Assembly: GCA_030916785.1 (NCBI GenBank)
Contig: JAUPVY010000035.1
Location: 1-5,998, forward strand
DNA length: 5,998 nt
DNA from: Patescibacteria group bacterium
Lineage (GTDB): Bacteria > Patescibacteriota > Minisyncoccia > Phycocordibacterales > DATDWN01
Direction: 5' to 3'
Positions 1-4,936 of the stretch are shown piece by piece (position 1 is the stretch's first letter; the number at the start of each line of letters is the position of its first letter). The position numbers and the translations under genes are program-made. The notes under the pieces are model-generated. The model did not search any database, was not told where the DNA came from, and saw nothing but the letters and a program-made list of their open reading frames with translations.

Positions 1-204
1 GTTTCTCCGGAGTGGGTGGTCATATCAGCTGGAACAAACAATACATACAATCACCCAAACAAAGAAGTGTTAGATATTTTAAATAAACAAAAATTAGTAA
101 CCTTAGTTACGTGTAATATGGGTCAAATAAATTTTGAGTCAGACGGAAATGAGTTTGTGTTAAAGAATAAAAAGGTGAAAGAGCCAACAGTTGGGTGTAA
201 GTAG
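1..204 (+). CDS. C-terminal end of a ComEC-type metallo-beta-lactamase-fold protein (5' truncated)
   Basis: The reading frame is open from base 1, so the start lies outside the window and only the last 67 residues are visible. The segment 'VVISAGTNNTYNHPNKEVLDIL' type pattern (hydrophobic strand, S-A-G, N-N-x-Y-x-H-P, then a helix) matches the end of the metallo-beta-lactamase domain found at the C-terminus of ComEC/Rec2 DNA-uptake channels and in stand-alone relatives. In that family the histidine of the (G/N)HP motif is near the metal site. The usual glycine before the histidine is asparagine here. A short lysine-rich tail follows the domain. If it is ComEC, it would help move single-stranded DNA across the inner membrane during natural transformation. 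It could equally be a separate small hydrolase, because no membrane part is visible. It ends in TAG and converges on rpmB. Confidence 0.6.
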   Translation, partial: VSPEWVVISAGTNNTYNHPNKEVLDILNKQKLVTLVTCNMGQINFESDGNEFVLKNKKVKEPTVGCK

Positions 205-207
205 TTT

Positions 208-233
208 AAAAAATCGCCAGATGGCGATTTTTT
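208..233. terminator. bidirectional intrinsic terminator between convergent genes
   Basis: The arms 208-218 and 223-233 form a perfect 11-bp stem (A6 then TCGCC, loop AGAT, GGCGA then T6). The A-run on the left and T-run on the right make it a rho-independent terminator in both directions. It serves the ComEC-like gene on the plus strand and rpmB on the minus strand. It lies in the 33 bp between their two stop codons. Confidence 0.88.
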
Positions 234-237
234 AGGT

Positions 238-480
238 TTATATTAGATTGGCTTTTTTGAGAGTGGCGTAGGCGCCGTTTTTCTGAATAGTCTTGATTGC
301 GCGAGCAGAAAGAGTCATTGTTATTGTTTTTTTGAGTTCAGGAATATAAATCTTCTTTTTCTGAAGATTTGCGTATTTTCTCGTTACTCCTGTTGGGTTA
401 AATTGTGTCGCACGAGTGCGGTTTGAATAACCACCAGATAGTTGAGAGCTCTTTTTTGTTATTGGACATGCTTTAGCCAT
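238..480 (-). CDS. rpmB: 50S ribosomal protein L28 (bL28)
   Basis: This 80-residue basic protein matches bL28, a small large-subunit protein that binds 23S rRNA. Family landmarks are the N-terminal A-x-C-P-I-T-K-K stretch (residues 4-10), the central N-L-Q-K-K-K-I-Y-I-P segment (38-47) and the C-terminal L-S-A-R-A-I-K-T-I-Q-K-N-G helix (57-69). Only one cysteine (Cys5) is present, so this is the form without zinc-binding cysteine pairs. Length is normal for the family. The start ATG at 480-478 gives the expected M-A-K N-terminus. No Shine-Dalgarno sequence precedes it. The gene is alone on the minus strand, convergent with the ComEC-like gene and divergent from the M50 protease gene. The stop is TAA. 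Confidence 0.95.
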   Translation of the reverse strand: MAKACPITKKSSQLSGGYSNRTRATQFNPTGVTRKYANLQKKKIYIPELKKTITMTLSARAIKTIQKNGAYATLKKANLI

Positions 481-518
481 ACGTTGGATTATGCTATCAT
501 ATAGAATACAAAAAGCAA
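481..518. promoter_or_regulatory. divergent promoter region, rpmB / M50 protease
   Basis: Only 38 bp separate two divergent start codons, so both promoters must be here or reach into the genes. The AT-rich 494-507 stretch holds a minus-strand TATGAT (complement of 496-501), a plus-strand TATCAT (495-500) and a plus-strand TAGAAT (502-507). Each resembles a -10 box and would start RNA within about 15 nt of the ATG. No convincing -35 box is seen in either direction. The call rests on position and -10 likeness only. Confidence 0.4.
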
Positions 519-1139
519 ATGCAAATACCAGCAGAGTTTATATTTTCCATACTAATATTGATATTTTCTGTGGTCGTCCATGAGGTTTCCCACGGCTATG
601 CGGCATATCTACAGGGGGATAATACGGCCAGATTCCAGGGTCGCCTAACCCTTAACCCATTGAAACATCTGGAGTGGTTTGGCTCCTTTTTGCTCCCAGT
701 TATGTCTTATTTTCTCGGTGGGTTTATTATCGGCTGGGCAAAACCAGTTCCTTTTAACCCGTACAACCTGAGAAACCAAAAATGGGGTGAGGCCATAGTA
801 GCAGCTGCAGGACCTATATCTAATATATGTATAGCGGTGTTTTTTGGGTTACTTATTCGATTTGGCATATCAGCTCAGTTTGGGGAATCGTTCTTATATA
901 TATCGTCTACCATTATTTTTATAAACTTAGTTCTGGCCACATTCAATCTTATTCCCATACCACCCTTGGACGGTTCAAAGATACTGTTTTCACTTTTGCC
1001 TTACCACATGCAGAACGTCCGTGATTTTCTAGAGGAAAACGGCACATTTATACTAATATTTTTCATACTCTTCCTTTGGAAGTTCCTCTTGCCTGTAGTA
1101 TTCTGGGAGTTCTCCCTAATAACCGGGATCACGGCTTAA
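519..1139 (+). CDS. M50 family site-2-protease-like membrane metalloprotease
   Basis: This is a 206-residue very hydrophobic protein with the two hallmarks of peptidase family M50. The zinc motif H-E-V-S-H lies at residues 21-25 inside the first membrane helix, and N-L-I-P-I-P-P-L-D-G-S lies at 143-153, where Asp151 is the expected third zinc ligand. A G-P-I-S-N motif at 98-102 and G-W-A-K-P-V-P-F-N-P at 72-81 are also typical of the short, PDZ-free class. Membrane segments are likely near 7-30, 55-75, 92-116, 125-145 and 175-205. Proteins of this type cut substrates within the membrane, but its substrate cannot be read from sequence. The start ATG has no Shine-Dalgarno sequence. It ends in TAA, 43 bp before rpsL, with no terminator between, so readthrough into rpsL is possible. 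Confidence 0.9.
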   Translation: MQIPAEFIFSILILIFSVVVHEVSHGYAAYLQGDNTARFQGRLTLNPLKHLEWFGSFLLPVMSYFLGGFIIGWAKPVPFNPYNLRNQKWGEAIVAAAGPISNICIAVFFGLLIRFGISAQFGESFLYISSTIIFINLVLATFNLIPIPPLDGSKILFSLLPYHMQNVRDFLEENGTFILIFFILFLWKFLLPVVFWEFSLITGITA

Positions 1140-1143
1140 CTAC

Positions 1144-1172
1144 TTGCGTTTTTTATGTAGATATATTAGAGT
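1144..1172 (+). promoter_or_regulatory. possible rpsL promoter
   Basis: TTGCGT (1144-1149) and TAGAGT (1167-1172) are separated by exactly 17 bp, in the 43-bp gap before rpsL. The matches to sigma70 consensus are weak (about 3/6 and 4/6). A start point near 1179 would leave almost no leader before the ATG at 1183. TATATT at 1162-1167 is an alternative -10 box. Confidence 0.35.
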
Positions 1173-1182
1173 AAACCCTGCG

Positions 1183-1596
1183 ATGTCAACAATCAATCAA
1201 TTAATCAAAAGAAAGAGATTCAAACCTCGACCAAAACCAAAGGCCGTTGCTTTAACTCGTGGATTCAACACTCTGACAAACAGACCAGTTTATTACCCAT
1301 CTTCTTTCAAAAGAGGTGTGTGTACAAAAGTTACAACCAAGACTCCAAAGAAACCAAACTCAGCTATTCGTAAAATCGCCAGAGTTCGTCTAACAAACGG
1401 TCTTGAAGTAACAGCGTATATTCCGGGAATGGGACACAACTTGCAGGAGCACTCAGTGGTATTGCTCCGAGGTGGAAAGGTAAAGGACGTTGGTGTTAGA
1501 TATACAATAGTACGAGGTATGCTCGATGCAACAGGAGTAGAGAAGAGAGCAAAGGGTCGCTCAAGATATGGAGTAAAGAAACCAAAAGGTAAATAA
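1183..1596 (+). CDS. rpsL: 30S ribosomal protein S12 (uS12)
   Basis: This 137-residue basic protein matches uS12, which lines the decoding centre of the small subunit. Landmarks are M-S-T-I-N-Q-L at the start, R-G-V-C-T-K-V (44-50), T-P-K-K-P-N-S-A (54-61), G-H-N-L-Q-E-H-S-V (84-92) and the K-rich end. The start at 1183 was chosen because it gives the conserved N-terminus; an upstream TTG at 1144 would add 13 unrelated residues. The N-terminal region carries an insertion before R-G-V-C relative to E. coli, as in many Gram-positive S12 proteins. Lys56 and Lys101 correspond to E. coli Lys42 and Lys87. The normally conserved K-D-L-P-G-V-R-Y-H loop reads K-D-V-G-V-R-Y-T (101-108), one residue shorter and without the proline. 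No Shine-Dalgarno sequence is present. rpsG follows after 13 bp, so the two are surely co-transcribed. Confidence 0.97.
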   Translation: MSTINQLIKRKRFKPRPKPKAVALTRGFNTLTNRPVYYPSSFKRGVCTKVTTKTPKKPNSAIRKIARVRLTNGLEVTAYIPGMGHNLQEHSVVLLRGGKVKDVGVRYTIVRGMLDATGVEKRAKGRSRYGVKKPKGK

Positions 1597-1609
1597 TTTT
1601 AAATAAATC

Positions 1610-2080
1610 ATGCGAAGAAAAGTTACAAACAGAAACATAGTAGGCAAAGACCATGAATATGGTTCAGAAAAGATTGGTAAATTTATCAATTACGTTATGT
1701 TGCGTGGTCAAAAAGCTACAGCTCAGAAAATTGTCTACGAAGCACTAGCAGCCGTAAAAGAAAAAGCAAAAGTAGAGGATGTTATGGAAGTATTTGATAC
1801 AGCTTTGAAAAACACAGGACCTTTAACAGAAGTTCGTTCAAGACGCGTTGGTGGTGCTAACTACCAAATCCCAAGAGAAGTAAGACCAGAGAGACGATCT
1901 TTCCTATCAATGAAATGGATTATTGATGCAGCTCGAGATGGAAAGGGAGCTCCTATGGCAACTCGCCTAGCAGATGAAATAATACTAGCTTCAAAAAACG
2001 AAGGTAAAGCAGTTAAGAAAAGAGAGGATACTCACAAGATGGCGGAGGCCAATAAGGCATTTGCCCACTTTGCATGGTAA
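1610..2080 (+). CDS. rpsG: 30S ribosomal protein S7 (uS7)
   Basis: This 156-residue protein has the standard length and motifs of uS7, the primary 16S rRNA 3'-domain binder that nucleates assembly of the small-subunit head. It starts M-R-R-K and has F-I-N-Y-V-M-L-R-G-Q-K (25-35). The strongly conserved rRNA-binding segment E-V-R-S-R-R-V-G-G-A-N-Y-Q-I-P runs through 74-88, followed by R-P-E-R-R (92-96). The end, H-K-M-A-E-A-N-K-A-F-A-H-F-A-W, is canonical. The leader before the ATG is an A/T tract without a Shine-Dalgarno sequence, in only 13 bp after rpsL. The last codons and the TAA stop lie inside the lower stem of the downstream hairpin (2070-2117). This is the second gene of the rpsL-rpsG unit. 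Confidence 0.97.
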   Translation: MRRKVTNRNIVGKDHEYGSEKIGKFINYVMLRGQKATAQKIVYEALAAVKEKAKVEDVMEVFDTALKNTGPLTEVRSRRVGGANYQIPREVRPERRSFLSMKWIIDAARDGKGAPMATRLADEIILASKNEGKAVKKREDTHKMAEANKAFAHFAW

Positions 2081-2117
2081 GAAAGAAGCCCTTCGGGGCT
2101 TTTTTCTTACCATGCAA
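2070..2117 (+). terminator. long UUCG-capped terminator hairpin overlapping the rpsG stop
   Basis: The core AAGCCC-TTCG-GGGCTT (2086-2101) followed by T's is a classic intrinsic terminator with the extra-stable C(UUCG)G loop. Pairing continues without interruption down to 2070/2117, giving a 22-bp stem with a single G-U pair. The left arm contains the last rpsG codons and its TAA stop, and the right arm repeats them in inverted form (TTTCTTACCATGCA). The T-run itself is paired with the A-rich left arm when the whole hairpin forms. It ends the rpsL-rpsG transcript. Confidence 0.9.
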
Positions 2118-2162
2118 TAGAGATTAAACATGTTTTTGAATTTTGTATAAAACTCTCAAAAG

Positions 2163-2168
2163 TATTAT
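2163..2168 (+). promoter_or_regulatory. possible -10 box for the small membrane protein gene
   Basis: TATTAT matches the -10 consensus at 5 of 6 positions and lies 9 bp before the ATG at 2178. RNA would start at about 2175, making the message essentially leaderless. No good -35 box is found at 16-18 bp spacing; the best -35-like hexamer, TTGAAT (2136-2141), is 21 bp away. A separate promoter is needed because strong terminators flank this gene on both sides. Confidence 0.35.
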
Positions 2169-2177
2169 TATGGTTGG

Positions 2178-2369
2178 ATGGAAGAATTTTTACATCTAGT
2201 TAGAGATCCGGCTCATTGGTACTTTGAGTTACTACTCATTGTTATTTTTGATGTTATTATTGGTTTGCTCATCTGGCCTTTTATACAAAAGGCTCTGGTC
2301 CATCATAAATCAGACCATGAAAGACTGGAGGACCTCGAAAGGGAAGTAAGGGGGTTAAAGGAAAGATAG
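2178..2369 (+). CDS. small single-pass membrane protein of unknown function
   Basis: This 63-residue protein has three parts. Residues 1-15 are amphipathic and contain D-P-A-H-W. Residues 16-38 form one strongly hydrophobic segment (ending ...G-L-L-I-W-P-F-I) that should cross the membrane. Residues 43-63 form a charged helix with heptad spacing of leucines (L50, L53, V57, L60), suggesting a short coiled coil. No signal peptidase site is apparent. It is probably real because it fills the space between two strong terminators, has a distinct membrane/coil layout, and stops exactly where its terminator stem begins. An overlapping ATG at 2170 is out of frame. I do not recognise a named family. 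Its position between rpsG and fusA is unusual, but nothing in the protein indicates a translation role. Confidence 0.75.
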   Translation: MEEFLHLVRDPAHWYFELLLIVIFDVIIGLLIWPFIQKALVHHKSDHERLEDLEREVRGLKER

Positions 2370-2399
2370 AATCCAAGGGTTACCCTTGGATTTTATCTT
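2363..2399 (+). terminator. intrinsic terminator overlapping the stop of the small membrane protein gene
   Basis: The core ATCCAAGGG / CCCTTGGAT stem (2371-2379 with 2383-2391, loop TTA) is followed by a T-rich stretch. Pairing extends outward to 2363/2399, for 17 bp with one G-U pair, and takes in the TAG stop (2367-2369). It separates this gene from fusA. Confidence 0.85.
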
Positions 2400-2400
2400 A

Positions 2401-2429
2401 TTGCTCAAAATTGCCTTTTGGTATATAGT
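2401..2429 (+). promoter_or_regulatory. probable fusA promoter
   Basis: TATAGT (2424-2429) matches the -10 consensus at 5 of 6 positions. TTGCTC lies 17 bp upstream (2401-2406) and matches the first half of the -35 box. It sits directly after the preceding terminator. RNA would start near 2436, giving a leader of about 49 nt. Confidence 0.5.
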
Positions 2430-2440
2430 TTTGTGTGATT

Positions 2441-2484
2441 GCCTGAGGGCTTTTTTATTTATTTATTAAATTATTAATTATCAT
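2441..2484 (+). promoter_or_regulatory. fusA leader: weak hairpin plus a 34-nt AU-only tract
   Basis: A short GCC-TGAG-GGC hairpin (2441-2450, 3 bp) followed by TTTTTT resembles a very weak terminator in the predicted leader. From 2451 to 2484 the sequence is almost purely A and T with no purine-rich Shine-Dalgarno site. An unstructured AU-rich leader of this kind can promote ribosome binding without Shine-Dalgarno pairing. The regulatory role is inferred; only the composition is seen. Confidence 0.35.
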
Positions 2485-4626
2485 ATGAACCGCGATTATC
2501 CATTGGAGAGAGTTAGAAACTTCGGTATTATTGCTCACATTGATGCTGGTAAAACAACCACATCAGAGCGTGTGCTTTTCTATACTGGAATGACACACAA
2601 AATAGGTGAGGTGCACGAAGGAGAGACAGTGACTGACTGGATGGAACAGGAGAGAGAGCGAGGTATTACTATTACGGCCGCTGCTATTACTTGTTTCTGG
2701 AATCCTACCTACATGCCAAAGGACGGCAAGCCACAATACCGTTTCAACATCATTGATACTCCTGGGCACATTGACTTCACAGCTGAAGTGAAGAGAAGTC
2801 TCCGAGTTTTGGACGGCGCGGTTGTTGTGTTTGACGGAGTTGCCGGTGTGGAACCACAATCAGAAACAAACTGGAGATACGCGGATGACGGTGCGGTGCC
2901 TCGAATCTGTCTCATAAACAAACTTGACCGAACAGGCGCATCTTTTGAGAGATCATACGAATCTATTCTAGACAGACTTACAAAAAATGCAGTTAGACTT
3001 CAAATTCCTATTGGTTTGGAGGATAAATTTGAAGGTGTGATAGATCTTTTGAAAATGAAGGCCTACTACTTTGAGGGAAACATGGGTATGAATATCCGTG
3101 AGGCAGAAATCCCAGCAGAATACCTAGAAGAGTCAAAGAAATTTCGCGCAGAACTTATTGAGAAAATCGTAGAACAAGATGATGCTCAAATGGAAATGTT
3201 TTTGGATGGTAAGGAGCCAGCTTTGGAGGATCTTAAGAAAACTCTACGTAAGGCATGTCTTGCGGTTAAACTTATTCCAGTTATGGCCGGCTCAGCATTG
3301 AAAAACAAAGGTATCCAGCTAGTTTTGGACGCCGTTGTTGAGTACCTTCCATCTCCACTTGATCTTCCTGCGGTAAAAGGACTTGATCCAAAAACAGGAG
3401 ATGAGATTTTGCGACACGCTTCAGATGAGGAACCTTTTTCTGCTCTTGCTTTCAAACTACAAAACGACCCATTCGTTGGTCAGCTAACATTCTTCCGTGT
3501 TTATTCAGGAACAATAGAAGCCGGAACATATATCTACAACTCAACAACAGGTGAGAAAGAAAGACTTGGACGTATTGTGAGACTTCAGGCGGACAAGAGG
3601 GAGGAGGTGAAAAAAGTTTTTGCTGGAGAAATCGCCGCAGCTGTGGGACTCAAATCTGCAAAAACATCACACACTCTTTGTGACGAGAACCAACCAATAA
3701 TTCTAGACCCTATCAAATTCGTGGCTCCTGTGGTGTCTCTACGTATTGAGCCAAAGACAAAAGCAGACCAAGAGAAAATGGGTATGGCTTTGAAGAAGCT
3801 TTCTGATGAAGACCCAACATTTGTTGTTTCTTCAAACACAGAAACAGGAGAAACTATAGTTTCAGGAATGGGTGAGCTTCACCTTGAGATCATGGTTGAT
3901 CGTATGAAGAGAGAGTTCAGTGTGGAAGTTAATGTCGGTAAACCACAAGTGGCATACAGAGAGACTATTTTGGGTACAGCAGATGCAGAACACAAATATA
4001 TCAAACAGACTGGAGGTAAGGGTCAGTACGGTCACGTTAAATTGACCATCAAACCTCTTGAGAAGATAGAAGAAGGAGCAAAAATTCCAAAGAACGTTAA
4101 AAGATATGAAGACTTTGAGTTCATTGACTCAATTAAAGGAGGCGTTATTCCTCAGGAGTTCATTCCAGCAGTTGAGAAAGGTGTTCACGAGGCTATGGAC
4201 CGAGGAATTGTTGCTGGATACAAGATGGTAAATGTTTCTTGTGAGCTTACATTCGGTTCATATCACGATGTGGACTCTTCAGAAATCGCTTACAAGATCG
4301 CAGCTTCACAGGCATTCCAGGATGCAGCCAAAAGAGCTCGTCCAGTTATTCTAGAACCTATTATGAAAGTTGATGCTATCATGCCAGAGCAGTTCATGGG
4401 TGATATTACGGGTTCACTTTCAGGAAAGAGAGGCCAAATCGAGGGAATGGAAGAGAGAGGAATGCTCAGAGTTATTCACGCCAAGGTTCCATTGTCAGAA
4501 ATGTTTGGTTATACAACTGATATTCGTTCTATGACACAGGGAAGAGGGTCAGTTATGATGGAGTTTGATCACTACGAGGTGGTGCCACCAAACGTTGAGA
4601 AGACCATCGTGGAGTCTCGTAAATAG
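2485..4626 (+). CDS. fusA: elongation factor G (EF-G), translocation GTPase
   Basis: This 713-residue protein is a full-length EF-G, the GTPase that moves tRNAs and mRNA through the ribosome and, with RRF, splits ribosomes. All GTP-binding motifs are intact: A-H-I-D-A-G-K-T (17-24), R-G-I-T-I (59-63), D-T-P-G-H (91-95), N-K-L-D (145-148) and G-S-A-L (269-272). Domain II/III continues through E-P-K-T-K-A-D-Q-E-K-M and G-E-L-H-L-E. Domain IV has Q-T-G-G-K-G-Q-Y-G-H (508-517) and the S-Y-H-D-V-D-S-S loop around His594. Domain V ends with L-S-E-M-F-G-Y and T-Q-G-R-G-S. The length is slightly above the usual 690-705, partly from a short insertion before D-T-P-G-H as in E. coli. One substitution stands out: the conserved F-P-E-P-V at the start of domain III reads F-V-A-P-V (412-416). 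No tuf gene follows. Confidence 0.98.
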   Translation: MNRDYPLERVRNFGIIAHIDAGKTTTSERVLFYTGMTHKIGEVHEGETVTDWMEQERERGITITAAAITCFWNPTYMPKDGKPQYRFNIIDTPGHIDFTAEVKRSLRVLDGAVVVFDGVAGVEPQSETNWRYADDGAVPRICLINKLDRTGASFERSYESILDRLTKNAVRLQIPIGLEDKFEGVIDLLKMKAYYFEGNMGMNIREAEIPAEYLEESKKFRAELIEKIVEQDDAQMEMFLDGKEPALEDLKKTLRKACLAVKLIPVMAGSALKNKGIQLVLDAVVEYLPSPLDLPAVKGLDPKTGDEILRHASDEEPFSALAFKLQNDPFVGQLTFFRVYSGTIEAGTYIYNSTTGEKERLGRIVRLQADKREEVKKVFAGEIAAAVGLKSAKTSHTLCDENQPIILDPIKFVAPVVSLRIEPKTKADQEKMGMALKKLSDEDPTFVVSSNTETGETIVSGMGELHLEIMVDRMKREFSVEVNVGKPQVAYRETILGTADAEHKYIKQTGGKGQYGHVKLTIKPLEKIEEGAKIPKNVKRYEDFEFIDSIKGGVIPQEFIPAVEKGVHEAMDRGIVAGYKMVNVSCELTFGSYHDVDSSEIAYKIAASQAFQDAAKRARPVILEPIMKVDAIMPEQFMGDITGSLSGKRGQIEGMEERGMLRVIHAKVPLSEMFGYTTDIRSMTQGRGSVMMEFDHYEVVPPNVEKTIVESRK

Positions 4627-4745
4627 ATTTCCATATTTGGCGCATTTCTTTGTTGGAATGTAAAAAATAGTCCTCACCTTACGACAAGTAAGGCTCGGCC
4701 TCTTTTTCACATTCCGCCTCGAACTGCATCCAAATCTGAAAGTCT
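4625..4745. repeat. 121-bp imperfect palindrome / long hairpin of unknown function
   Basis: Pairing is centred on 4685. The core, 4655-4715, has two 28-nt arms and a 5-nt loop with no bulges: 22 Watson-Crick pairs and 6 mismatches. Outside it, GCATTTC (4642-4648) pairs with GAACTGC (4721-4727) with one mismatch. Further out, 4625-4640 pairs with 4730-4745 at 14 of 16 positions counting one G-U. The outer arm begins inside the fusA stop codon. Read as minus-strand RNA, all six core mismatches become G-U (2) or G-A (4), including a tandem GA/AG, so that strand folds better. It could be the structured 3' UTR of fusA, a small RNA on the minus strand, or a decayed inverted repeat. I recognise no known RNA family, and no clear promoter is seen for a minus-strand transcript. 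Confidence 0.6.
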
Positions 4746-4761
4746 CACAAAATAATTAAAA

Positions 4762-4797
4762 AATAAAAAATCTCGCAGAAATGCGAGATTTTTTATT
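4762..4797. terminator. strong intrinsic terminator downstream of fusA, two-way symmetric
   Basis: TCTCGCA-GAAA-TGCGAGA (4771-4788) has a GNRA tetraloop. It is flanked by A6 on the left and T6 on the right, and pairing continues to 4762/4797, for 16 bp. The T-run downstream ends the fusA transcript. The A-run upstream means it would also stop RNA coming from the right. It separates the palindrome at 4625-4745 from the inverted repeat at 4821-4920. Confidence 0.92.
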
Positions 4798-4820
4798 GCG
4801 TGAGTGGTTAAAAATACCTG

Positions 4821-4920
4821 TCCCGTTAGAGTTTTTGATTATGTAAAATAAAATTACATTTATATTTTAGAAACACACAGTTTATTTTGTGTTTTGTTTG
4901 ATTGTTAAACTTTAACGGGA
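4821..4920. repeat. 14-bp inverted repeat enclosing 72 bp with two inner hairpins
   Basis: TCCCGTTAGAGTTT (4821-4834) is the inverse complement of AAACTTTAACGGGA (4907-4920) at 13 of 14 positions, the exception being a G-T pair. Two smaller stems lie between them: ATGTAA/TTACAT (4841-4846 with 4854-4859) and AAACACA/TGTGTTT (4871-4877 with 4888-4894). The whole could form a three-way-junction RNA or a DNA cruciform. The right arm fills the spacer between the -35 and -10 boxes of the next promoter. Possible readings are paired operator half-sites, an RNA element, or the ends of a 100-bp miniature element; no flanking target duplication is visible. Confidence 0.6.
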
Positions 4921-4926
4921 TATAAT
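4898..4926 (+). promoter_or_regulatory. sigma70-type promoter of the acidic protein gene
   Basis: A perfect TATAAT (4921-4926) lies 17 bp downstream of TTGATT (4898-4903), which matches TTGACA at 4 of 6 positions. RNA would start at about 4932-4934, only 3-5 nt before the ATG at 4937, so the mRNA would be leaderless or nearly so. No Shine-Dalgarno sequence fits between. This is the best promoter in the window. Confidence 0.75.
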
Positions 4927-4936
4927 ATATTCACAT

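Noticed and set aside
827..1024. Second plus-strand open frame inside the M50 protease gene
   Set aside because: It lies wholly within the membrane-helix region of a gene with intact catalytic motifs, and its product looks like out-of-frame translation.
1144..1182. Upstream TTG start that would lengthen S12 by 13 residues
   Set aside because: The added residues match nothing in uS12, whereas the ATG at 1183 gives the conserved M-S-T-I-N-Q-L start. The extra stretch overlaps the likely promoter.
2438..2456. Attenuator in the fusA leader (GCC-TGAG-GGC plus T6)
   Set aside because: The stem is only 3 bp and no leader peptide or competing structure is visible, so termination there is unlikely to be efficient.
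1..4626. Alternative genetic code with UGA as glycine, because none of the seven stop codons in the window is TGA
   Set aside because: The long conserved genes contain no in-frame TGA and use ordinary GGN glycine codons. Seven stops are too few to infer loss of TGA, so the standard bacterial code fits.
4625..4745. SRP RNA, 6S RNA or tmRNA in the long hairpin
   Set aside because: The SRP GGAA-loop helix 8 motif, the open 6S-type bubble and tRNA-like ends of tmRNA are all absent on both strands.
4821..4920. Miniature transposable element defined by the 14-bp inverted repeats
   Set aside because: No target-site duplication flanks the arms and no second copy is in the window. It remains possible but is not supported enough to call as mobile.
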